Shown here piece after piece: positions 1 to 4,534 of a stretch of DNA of 6,100 nucleotides. Source of the stretch: an uncultured Dialister sp. (lineage in GTDB: Bacteria > Bacillota > Negativicutes > Veillonellales > Dialisteraceae). The stretch covers positions 1-6,100 of the forward strand of contig NZ_UPZP01000119.1 of NCBI RefSeq assembly GCF_900538805.1. Direction: 5' to 3'. The notes beneath the pieces were generated by a model. The model had not been told where the DNA came from, searched no databases, and saw nothing but the letters and a program-made list of their open reading frames with translations. Both the position numbers and the translations under genes were made by a program. Position 1 is the stretch's first letter, and every line of letters starts with the position of its first letter.

Positions 1-48
1 GCGGAATTATAAAACTCATCGCCGCGAAGCGGCGATACCACAACCCTC
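1..48 (+). repeat. Structured repeat family, copy A (3' end only)
   Basis: The window opens inside the right end of the same element seen complete at 1362-1915 and 3709-4249. It has the TAAAACTCATC segment, the hairpin TCGCCGC-GAA-GCGGCGA (19-35), and the terminal sequence GGCGATACCACAACCCTC (31-48). The same order occurs at 1876-1915 and 4205-4237. The rest of this copy lies upstream of the window, so its left end and size cannot be judged. Confidence 0.8.
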
Positions 49-202
49 GGGCCGAAGGCCCGTCAAACTTTAGAACCCTTGCGCCCACAGGGCGCATCAA
101 TCCTAAGAACCTTTTACCGCAACCCTTCTACACAACCTGCCGCCGATAGGCGGCCCAACCCTTTCGCCTACAGGCGCATCAACCCGGGCCACGCAGTGGC
201 CC
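48..202 (+). repeat. Hairpin array trailing copy A
   Basis: Five short GC-rich hairpins follow one another, separated by linkers rich in GAACC, CAACC and TCAA. They are CGGGCC-GAA-GGCCCG (48-62), TGCGCCC-ACA-GGGCGCA (80-96), GCCGCC-GATA-GGCGGC (139-154), CGCC-TACA-GGCG (165-176) and GGGCCAC-GCA-GTGGCCC (186-202). The second and third, with their linkers, recur at 4351-4426. The last hairpin abuts the stop codon of the minus-strand hydrolase. It has no U-tract, so it is not a classical terminator, though it could stall transcription or protect a 3' end. Confidence 0.75.
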
Positions 203-1162
203 CTATTTCAAATAGGAATCAAAGAATTCCGTAATAATATCCAGCACTTCCTTCTGGTTCCAGTAGATACCGCCATGGGCGGCGCCTTCCACCAGGTACC
301 GCTTGGAAGGGATGTGGTTCTTCTGCAGAGCCTGGAAAAGGAGGTCCGTCTGGCTGGGGGAGACCACGGTGTCGGCGGTGCCGTGCATGAGAAGCATGGG
401 GGCGCTGGTTTTGGAAATATAGGTGATGGGGTTGGCTTTATCTGCTGCCTCCCTGTCCGCCAGGATGCCGCCGTCCTTCCCGCCAAACACCGGAGAGCCG
501 TTCACCCAGAGGGCCTCCGTGGCGCCGGCGGATTTATGCTTTTCTTTCACCGCATCATCATAATCATCACCGATGCGGGTGAGGTCAGAAAGGCCATAGA
601 GGTCCACCGCCGCCTTCACACTGCTGTCCACATTCAGGTTCTCCCCCTTGTCGAAAGTGGCGCTGCCGCCGACGATGCCAATGCGGTCAGGGTCGATGTT
701 AAACTGCTCTGCATGGGCCTTGAGATACCGGATGGACGATTTCACATCTTCCAGGGGCTGGGGAAATCTAGCCGTAGGCGCCACCCGGTACTGGATGGAA
801 GCCACCACATAGCCCGCCTCGGCCAGATGCATGCGCAGCTGAATGCCGTTATCCTTGTTGGCGTTGATGAAACCGCCGCCGGTGACGTAAACAATGGCCG
901 GCAGCTTCTTCTCCGATTTCGGCTGGAGGATATCCATCTTCATGGCCACATTGGGATAGCCCCGCATGGGCACCTGCTCGTACACCACATTGGAAATCTG
1001 GTTAATGAGCGGCGTCTTCACCGGTACCGAAAGCAGAGTGCTTGCTGCCTTCCCCGTCATATCCTTCGTGGAAGAATCCACATTCACATCCATGGCCATA
1101 GCACTTCCTCCCATCCAGAGGCACCCTGCCAGAGCAAGGGCCAGCAGACTTTTCTTCTTCAT
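203..1162 (-). CDS. Exported alpha/beta-hydrolase (esterase, BD-FAE-like), nucleophile-elbow region probably deleted
   Basis: A 319-residue protein. Residues 1-23 form a signal peptide (MKKK, hydrophobic core, cleavage near AMA-MD), so it probably acts outside the cytoplasm. The fold resembles the carboxylesterase/feruloyl-esterase-like (BD-FAE, HSL-related) branch of alpha/beta hydrolases, which cleave ester bonds. An oxyanion-hole segment VTGGGF lies at 93-98, followed by YRVAPTARFPQPLEDV at 125-140. The likely nucleophile is Ser167 in GIVGGSAT, with Asp264 (GTADTVVSP) and His296 (EGAAHGG) completing the triad. Relatives as I recall them read G-x-S-A-G-G, then a helix of about 15 residues before FDKGENL. 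Here GGSA runs directly into TFDKGENL, so the GG and helix are missing in frame. Activity may be lost or altered. The start is supported by AGGAGA five bases upstream (1168-1173). The gene stands alone, divergent from the PDZ gene. Its substrate is unknown. Confidence 0.87.
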   Translation of the reverse strand: MKKKSLLALALAGCLWMGGSAMAMDVNVDSSTKDMTGKAASTLLSVPVKTPLINQISNVVYEQVPMRGYPNVAMKMDILQPKSEKKLPAIVYVTGGGFINANKDNGIQLRMHLAEAGYVVASIQYRVAPTARFPQPLEDVKSSIRYLKAHAEQFNIDPDRIGIVGGSATFDKGENLNVDSSVKAAVDLYGLSDLTRIGDDYDDAVKEKHKSAGATEALWVNGSPVFGGKDGGILADREAADKANPITYISKTSAPMLLMHGTADTVVSPSQTDLLFQALQKNHIPSKRYLVEGAAHGGIYWNQKEVLDIITEFFDSYLK

Positions 1163-1167
1163 AGGTT

Positions 1168-1173
1168 TCTCCT
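1168..1173 (-). promoter_or_regulatory. Ribosome binding site of the hydrolase gene
   Basis: Reading the minus strand, AAAAAGGAGA is followed by AACCT and the ATG at 1162. The AGGAGA core with a 5-base gap fixes this start codon. Confidence 0.85.
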
Positions 1174-1181
1174 TTTTAAAA

Positions 1182-1196
1182 TACTACGATATCGAA
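1182..1196. promoter_or_regulatory. Operator 2: second copy just downstream of the predicted start of transcription
   Basis: TACTACGATATCG (1182-1194) matches operator 1 base for base. The inner dyad CGATATCG (1187-1194) is perfect, and the outer arm is degenerate (AA in place of TA). The two sites are 31 bp apart, about three helical turns, so two dimers would sit on the same DNA face. Its position around +6 to +20 of the predicted transcript is typical of repression. Confidence 0.7.
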
Positions 1197-1208
1197 GCGA
1201 TTGACCAC

Positions 1209-1237
1209 ATATTACTACGATATCGTATGGATGTCAA
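1209..1237 (-). promoter_or_regulatory. Sigma-70-type promoter of the hydrolase gene
   Basis: On the minus strand a perfect -35 box TTGACA (1232-1237) is followed by exactly 17 bases and a -10 box TAATAT (1209-1214). Transcription would begin near 1202, giving a leader of about 40 bases with the ribosome binding site near its end. The spacer holds a 12-bp perfect palindrome, so a repressor bound there would block polymerase. Confidence 0.85.
1213..1227. promoter_or_regulatory. Operator 1: palindrome between -35 and -10
   Basis: TACGATATCGTA (1216-1227) is a perfect 12-bp dyad lying wholly inside the promoter spacer. It is preceded by TAC, giving TACTACGATATCG at 1213-1225, which is repeated exactly at 1182-1194. 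The regulator is not in this window. The dyad fits a small dimeric repressor of a TetR-, MarR- or BlaI-like type, but the family cannot be told from the site alone. Confidence 0.75.
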
Positions 1238-1249
1238 TGAGGGGGCCAC

Positions 1250-1361
1250 CGACTGTCGGCTTACCGCTATCCGTTAGCGTGCTGGACCGTATTCCCGAAA
1301 GCAGGAGGGGGCGCCCGCCTTTGGCGGGCAGGGGCGACAACCCTGCACTTTCGCGCAGGCC
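1250..1361. repeat. Left flank and inverted hairpin array of copy B
   Basis: This stretch has no gene. It begins with CGACTGTCGGCTTACCGCT (1250-1268), which recurs with two changes at 3447-3465 before copy C, and continues to GTATTCCCG (1289-1297), which recurs at 3588-3596. Hairpins follow: CGCTA-TCCGT-TAGCG (1265-1279), GCCCGCC-TTT-GGCGGGC (1313-1329) and CCTGC/GCAGG (1342-1346, 1355-1359). On the minus strand it resembles the arrays trailing the element, with ACCCT-type linkers, so the flanking arrays point outward from the core on both sides. Confidence 0.6.
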
Positions 1362-1915
1362 GAGGGTTGTGGTATCGCCTGCCGGGGATGAGTATAAAAT
1401 GCTGCCTGCGGCAGCACCCCCCCCTTTTTGGTGGCTGGCGCCACTACCTTGCCCGCTGGGAAGCGTGTCACTGGATTCTCAGTCGCCTATCGGCTCCCTA
1501 CGAATCCAGTTCCCTTGCCACCCCCTATTCAGGGGGCACTATGGGTGCTGAGCAATGGCGGCAATTTGAGTTTATGGCAGCAGCGGAGAGAAAACCATAC
1601 AACCGGGCTTCGCCCGAGGAAAACAAGCCAATCACCCTGGCGGGCGCTGGAAATGCACCCCTTCTGCCGCCTGCGGCGGCGTCTCCCCCGGAGGGGGAGA
1701 TTTGCTCTCCACTCAGCTTTTGAACTCATAAGCATCTCAAGGCATAGCGTCGCTAAAACTTCCCCCTCCGGGGGAAGTGGTGCGATAGCACCCAAAGGGG
1801 TGCATTTCCAGCGCGCCGCAGGCGCGGGTGTTTGGTTTTCGCTGCCAAAGGCAGCGCTGCCGCCGACAGGCGGCAATAAATCTCATCGCCGCGAAGCGGC
1901 GATACCATAACCCTC
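1362..1915 (+). repeat. Structured repeat family, copy B (complete core, 554 bp)
   Basis: The ends are inverted repeats. GAGGGTTGTGGTATCGCC at 1362-1379 pairs with GGCGATACCATAACCCTC at 1898-1915 with one mismatch, and weaker complementarity continues inward for about 50 bases (GATGAG, GCTGCC, CTG..CGGCAGC). Between lie many hairpins: GCTGCC-TGC-GGCAGC, GGATTC/GAATCC around 1473-1507, CCCC-TATTCA-GGGG, CGGGC-TTC-GCCCG (1604-1616), a 20-bp long-range stem, CGCGCC-GCA-GGCGCG (1812-1826), CGCTGCC-AAA-GGCAGCG, and TCGCCGC-GAA-GCGGCGA (1886-1902). Copy C aligns along the whole length in the same orientation. Single-base indels in C-runs between the copies shift every reading frame, so a shared protein is unlikely. 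No target-site duplication was found. Confidence 0.8.
1644..1814 (+). other. Long-range 20-bp stem domain inside copy B (candidate structured RNA domain)
   Basis: GCGCTGGAAATGCACCCCTT (1644-1663) is perfectly complementary to 1795-1814. It encloses GCCGCC-TGC-GGCGGC (1666-1680), TCTCCCCC-GGA-GGGGGAGA (1682-1700), a 57-base segment without strong pairing (1701-1757), ACTTCCCCC-TCC-GGGGGAAGT (1758-1778) and GGTGC-GATA-GCACC (1779-1792). This is a multibranch layout typical of a folded RNA or of extruded single-stranded DNA. No clear promoter for a separate transcript was found; TATAAAAT near 1392 is only a weak -10 candidate. Confidence 0.6.
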
Positions 1916-2018
1916 AGCGGCGAAGCCGCTGTCAAACCTGAGAACCTTAAGAATCTTCGGCCCAAAAGGCCGTCAACCCTCACGCCGCAGGCGTGTCAAA
2001 AGGGCCGCGAAGCGGCCC
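1915..2018 (+). repeat. Hairpin array trailing copy B
   Basis: Four hairpins in about 100 bases: CAGCGGC-GAA-GCCGCTG (1915-1931), CGGCC-CAAAA-GGCCG (1958-1972), CACGCC-GCA-GGCGTG (1981-1995) and GGGCCGC-GAA-GCGGCCC (2002-2018). Linkers are of the GAACCTT and TCAACCCTC type. The first and third recur at 4317-4333 and 4279-4293. The last hairpin ends two bases before the -10 region of the PDZ gene. Confidence 0.75.
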
Positions 2019-2020
2019 CA

Positions 2021-2031
2021 TATGATATACT
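2021..2031 (+). promoter_or_regulatory. Possible -10 region of the PDZ-protein gene, no clear -35
   Basis: TATGATATACT offers two overlapping -10 candidates, TATGAT (2021-2026) and TATACT (2026-2031). The place where a -35 box should lie (about 1998-2008) is occupied by AAAAGG and the left arm of a GC-rich hairpin, and nothing there resembles TTGACA. The gene may be weakly expressed, rely on an activator, or be transcribed from further upstream. Confidence 0.45.
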
Positions 2032-2043
2032 GGCAGTATAGCA

Positions 2044-2051
2044 AAGGAGGG
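2044..2051 (+). promoter_or_regulatory. Ribosome binding site of the PDZ-protein gene
   Basis: AAGGAGGG precedes the ATG at 2058 with about seven bases between the GGAGG core and the start. This argues against the in-frame ATG at 2022, which has no such signal and would add residues ahead of the signal peptide. A second ATG at 2061 is possible but is spaced less well. Confidence 0.85.
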
Positions 2052-2057
2052 AATCCT

Positions 2058-3413
2058 ATGATGAAAAGAGCAATAGCCGGCCTTGCGCTGGCGGCGCTGC
2101 TGGCAGCGCCTTTGACGGCGGGGGCTGCCTATTTCGGAAACCGGCTGGGCGCTTCCAATTCCGAAGGGTCCGTCAGGGGCACGGCGCTGAAAGACGGCAG
2201 GCTGGTGGACTTCGGCCGGGAGGTCTGGGGCCGCGGCATGACGGCAGAGGTGCAGCATGTACAGGGAGAAGAGGCCTGGTACCTTCATATCCAGGACCTG
2301 TCCCGGGAGAAGGGGAAGAATTTCTTCAGCGAAATCACACTCGCCCAGAAGAAAAGGACATGGAACATTTCGCCCCTTCCGGTGAATCCGGACAGCACCT
2401 TTCCTGCCAGATGCGCCGGCCTGGACCTGTGGTATGTACTGCCGAAGAATCTGGTGGACAGTATGGCAGCCCTGCCGAAGGACTGGAAACTCACCGCCAG
2501 AAAGGAAGACGGCAAGAATTTCGGCCACGATTTCAAAAACGTGGCAGGCAAGGTGAGCCTCATGGCAAAGGAGCCGGGCACGGCGCCGAATTACGGCCCC
2601 GCCTACAGCGTCTATTTCCCCGGTGAAACGCCGGAAAAGGTGCAGCAGGCCTTCCTGTACCATCTGAACGACAGGGACGAGAAAGGAAATCCCATTTCCT
2701 ACGACGGCTATTACCGCTACTATCGGGGAGAGGACCCCTATGCGGCGGAATTCATCTACGATTACTACGGCAGCGAATACAACGGCTACGTGTCCTTCCG
2801 GCCGGAAAACGGCGGCACCTGGGTGGATATGGATTTCTGGAACTACCACACCTACCGCAGTAAAACGGGATTCGGCGGCTATTACTACAGCAGCACCATC
2901 CAGACCGACGTGAAGGACGAATTCGTGAACCAGGGCTATCAGGCGGTGGAAGAAGCCTACAATGACCTGGAAAATCATCCGGACTACGGCATAGAACTGG
3001 AGGGCGGCTTCAACAAATCCCATCCCAAGGTGAAATCGGTGGACCGGGACAATCACCCCGAACTCTCCCCTGTGCAGGCGGGAGACTGGATTCTGTCCAT
3101 CAATGGCGTGGACGTGACGGCGGTGAACTACCTGGCTAAATATGCCCTGGACTACGCAGCCCCCGGTGACATCCTCCGCATCATTCTGAAAAACGACAAA
3201 ACCGGCGAATACACCGTAGATGCCAAAGCAGTCGTAAAAGAAAGAAGAAAAGCCCCGGACTTTCCTTATGAAGCACAGCTTGCAAAAGACGGGCTCATGG
3301 AAAAAGGAACCCCCGCCCAGCTGGCACCCTGGGTGCCCCTTCACGAAACCTTCGCTCCCTGGGACGGAGAAGGCCACGTCATGGCGCCGGCGTTCAGGGG
3401 CCTGGTGAAATAG
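2058..3413 (+). CDS. Exported tyrosine-rich protein with C-terminal PDZ domain, function unknown
   Basis: A 451-residue protein from the ATG at 2058. Residues 1-23 or 1-24 form a clear signal peptide (MMKR, alanine/leucine core, AGA-A cleavage), so it is secreted to the periplasm or envelope. Residues 25 to about 200 match no family I recognise. Residues 215-277 hold 16 tyrosines, with YY and YYY clusters, glycines and acidic residues. Residues 308 to about 395 look like a PDZ domain: YGIELEGG, then SPVQAGDWILSINGVDV (337-353), APGD (368-371), and a closing ILRIILKNDKTGEY strand. PDZ domains bind C-terminal or internal peptides and often sit in envelope proteases, but no serine-protease motif is visible, so it is more likely an adaptor or binding protein. 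One cysteine only (C119). The gene is single, with no partner nearby and no clear intrinsic terminator downstream. Confidence 0.88.
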   Translation: MMKRAIAGLALAALLAAPLTAGAAYFGNRLGASNSEGSVRGTALKDGRLVDFGREVWGRGMTAEVQHVQGEEAWYLHIQDLSREKGKNFFSEITLAQKKRTWNISPLPVNPDSTFPARCAGLDLWYVLPKNLVDSMAALPKDWKLTARKEDGKNFGHDFKNVAGKVSLMAKEPGTAPNYGPAYSVYFPGETPEKVQQAFLYHLNDRDEKGNPISYDGYYRYYRGEDPYAAEFIYDYYGSEYNGYVSFRPENGGTWVDMDFWNYHTYRSKTGFGGYYYSSTIQTDVKDEFVNQGYQAVEEAYNDLENHPDYGIELEGGFNKSHPKVKSVDRDNHPELSPVQAGDWILSINGVDVTAVNYLAKYALDYAAPGDILRIILKNDKTGEYTVDAKAVVKERRKAPDFPYEAQLAKDGLMEKGTPAQLAPWVPLHETFAPWDGEGHVMAPAFRGLVK

Positions 3414-3487
3414 GGCGCCGGCAGGCGGCAATCCGCAATCCGCTGTCGGCTGTCGGCTTATCGCTGGCTCCTTCCCGCCTCCCCCTC

Positions 3488-3514
3488 GTCATCCTGAGCG
3501 AAGCGAAGGATCTT
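3488..3514. repeat. Small dispersed dyad of the GTCATCCTGAGCGAAGC type
   Basis: ATCCT (3491-3495) and AGGAT (3507-3511) flank a GAGCGAAGCGA centre holding the mini-hairpin GC-GAA-GC (3498-3504). I recall this sequence as a very common intergenic repeat in several bacterial phyla. A related, differently paired version starts at 6084. Confidence 0.6.
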
Positions 3515-3635
3515 GGTACAAGATGTTAGTGTCTCATTTGCTGGTAAATACCAGTCGGCGGGAAGACGGCAGACTGTCAGACCGGCGGTATTCCCGTACA
3601 CAAGAGGGTTCAGGCGCCTGCGGCGCCCGGGTTCT

Positions 3636-3696
3636 ATCGGTCATGTGCTGACGCACTGACCGATGGGTTCTGCCCACTGACCGATGGGTTCTGCCC
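3636..3696. repeat. Stem-loop followed by a two-unit 21-bp tandem repeat
   Basis: ATCGGTCA (3636-3643) pairs with TGACCGAT (3657-3664), with an inner GTGC-TGAC-GCAC stem. The right arm is part of a 21-bp unit, ACTGACCGAT plus GGGTTCTGCCC, present twice without change at 3655-3675 and 3676-3696. On the minus strand each unit reads as a GAACCC linker plus sequence, like the trailing arrays. Confidence 0.75.
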
Positions 3697-3708
3697 ACAG
3701 AGCGGGCT

Positions 3709-4249
3709 GGTTCAGAGGGGAGTATGTATGCTGCCTGTCGGCAGCGCCCCCTTTGGTGGCTGACGCCACCACCTTTGCCACGGTGTGAAGCGTGTCACTG
3801 GATTCTCAGTCGCCCAAGGGCTCCCTACGAATCCAGTTCCCTTGCCACCCCTATTCAGGGGGCACTATGGGTGCTGGGCGGTGGCGTCAATTTGAGTTTA
3901 TGGCAGCAGTGGAGAGAAAACCATACAACCGGGCTTTGCTCAGAGGAAAACAAGCCAACCGCCTTGGCGGGCGCTAGAAATGCACCCCTTCTGCCGCCTG
4001 CGGCGGCGTCTCCCCCCGGAGGGGGAGATTTGCTCTCCACTCAGCTTTTGTTCTCATAAGCATCTCAAGGCATAGCGCCGCTAAAACTTCCCCCCTCCGG
4101 GGGAAGTGGTGCGATAGCACCCAAAGGGGTGCATTTCCAGCGCGCCGCAGGCGCGGTTGTTTGGTTTTCGCTGCCTCTGGCAGCGCTGCCGCCGACAGGC
4201 GGCAATAAAACTCATCGCCGCGAAGCGGCGATACCACCCCCTCTGAACC
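3709..4249 (+). repeat. Structured repeat family, copy C (complete core, 541 bp)
   Basis: GGTTCAGAGGGG (3709-3720) is the exact reverse complement of CCCCTCTGAACC (4238-4249). Inverted similarity continues inward through GCTGCCTGTCGGCAGC (left) and GCTGCCGCCGACAGGCGGC (right). The interior follows copy B nearly throughout: GGTGGCTGACGCCACC, the GGATTC/GAATCC stem, CCCC-TATTCA-GGGG, the long-range stem (3971-3990 with 4124-4143, one A-C mismatch), CGCGCC-GCA-GGCGCG, CTGCC-TCT-GGCAG and TCGCCGC-GAA-GCGGCGA. Loops vary more than stems, for instance AAA against TCT. The CGGGC-TTC-GCCCG hairpin of copy B is here weakened to a G-U containing GGGC-TTT-GCTC. Single-base differences in C-runs break any common reading frame. 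Confidence 0.8.
3971..4143 (+). other. Long-range stem domain inside copy C (candidate structured RNA domain)
   Basis: This corresponds to 1644-1814 of copy B. GCGCTAGAAATGCACCCCTT (3971-3990) pairs with 4124-4143 at 19 of 20 positions, the exception being A3976 against C. The enclosed hairpins are kept, and the 57-base unpaired segment (4029-4085) has the same length as in copy B with only three differences. Confidence 0.6.
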
Positions 4250-4276
4250 CTCTGAACCTTATGAACCCTTTGAACC
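4241..4276 (+). repeat. Four 9-bp tandem repeats (CTCTGAACC type)
   Basis: The units are CTCTGAACC, CTCTGAACC, TTATGAACC and CTTTGAACC, head to tail. The first is the outer end of the copy C terminal repeat, so the array grows directly out of the element border. Copy B lacks it. The unit contains GAACC, the linker motif of the hairpin arrays. Confidence 0.85.
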
Positions 4277-4278
4277 CT

Positions 4279-4451
4279 CACGCCGCAGGCGTGTCCAAAG
4301 GCGATACCACAACCCTCAGCGGCGAAGCCGCTGTCAAACTTAAGAACCCTTGCGCCCACAGGGCGCATCCATCTTAAGAACCTTTTCATCGCAACCTTTC
4401 TACACAACCTGCCGCCGCCAGGCGGCCATAACCTTCGGCCCGCCAGGGCCG
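4279..4451 (+). repeat. Hairpin array trailing copy C
   Basis: Hairpins: CACGCC-GCA-GGCGTG (4279-4293), CAGCGGC-GAA-GCCGCTG (4317-4333), TGCGCCC-ACA-GGGCGCA (4351-4367), GCCGCC-GCCA-GGCGGC (4411-4426) and CGGCCC-GCCA-GGGCCG (4436-4451). A second copy of the terminal motif, GGCGATACCACAACCCTC, lies at 4300-4317. The last three hairpins, with their linkers, match parts of the arrays after copies A and B. The array ends 33 bases before the -35 box of the ligase gene. Confidence 0.75.
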
Positions 4452-4484
4452 TCAACCCTCCCGCCCTTCCGCACCCCGCCCCAT

Positions 4485-4513
4485 TTGAGATACAATCTGT
4501 AATCTGCTACAAT
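4485..4513 (+). promoter_or_regulatory. Sigma-70-type promoter of the acyl-CoA ligase gene
   Basis: TTGAGA (4485-4490), 17 bases, then TACAAT (4508-4513). A second TACAAT in the spacer (4491-4496) has no suitable -35 box. Transcription would start near 4520, giving a very short leader of about 15 bases before the ATG at 4535. Confidence 0.8.
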
Positions 4514-4534
4514 AGAGCAGAAGTGAGGTGCGCT

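Larger units (their letters stand above)
3414..3708. other. Gene-free spacer: left flank of copy C with nested small repeats
   Basis: I see no gene here. It starts with a GGCGCCGGC stretch beside the stop codon, then the CGGCTGTCGGCTTATCGCT motif (3447-3465) shared with the left flank of copy B. The stretch 3466-3587 is much longer than the matching part of copy B (1269-1288). It is bracketed by CTTCCCGCC (3471-3479) and GGCGGGAAG (3557-3565), suggesting a small insertion. Hairpins ATCTTG-GTA-CAAGAT (3510-3524), CTGGT-AAAT-ACCAG (3541-3554), GGCGCC-TGC-GGCGCC (3613-3627) and a larger one at 3636-3664 follow. No U-tract terminator for the PDZ gene was found. Confidence 0.65.

Noticed and set aside
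48..202. CRISPR array
   Set aside because: The hairpins differ in sequence and spacing, and there is no constant direct repeat with unique spacers. No cas gene is present.
275..1204. Long plus-strand open frame of 309 codons opposite the hydrolase
   Set aside because: It mirrors the codon structure of the minus-strand hydrolase, which has a signal peptide, catalytic motifs, a ribosome binding site and a promoter. The plus-strand frame has none of these.
1367..1910. Overlapping open frames of 100-160 codons inside copy B (and 3724-4377 in copy C)
   Set aside because: The frames run through GC hairpins and lack ribosome binding sites. Single-base indels in C-runs between the two copies shift the frame, so no protein is conserved. 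Proline, arginine and glycine-rich products are typical of non-coding GC-rich DNA.
1915..2018. Rho-independent terminators in the hairpin arrays
   Set aside because: The stems are strong but none is followed by a U-run on either strand. Several in series between genes do not match terminator design.
2022..2057. Upstream ATG at 2022 as start of the PDZ protein
   Set aside because: It lies within the candidate -10 box and has no ribosome binding site. It would also put a polar stretch before the signal peptide, whereas AAGGAGGG fits the ATG at 2058.
1980..3431. Minus-strand 483-codon frame opposite the PDZ gene
   Set aside because: It is a shadow of the PDZ gene in a GC-rich region. It runs into the repeat hairpins, has no start signals and resembles no protein family.
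3709..4249. Classical insertion sequence or integron attC array
   Set aside because: No transposase or integrase frame lies in either core, no target duplication could be seen, and attC core sites (RYYYAAC with GTTRRRY) could not be recognised. A non-autonomous element remains possible.
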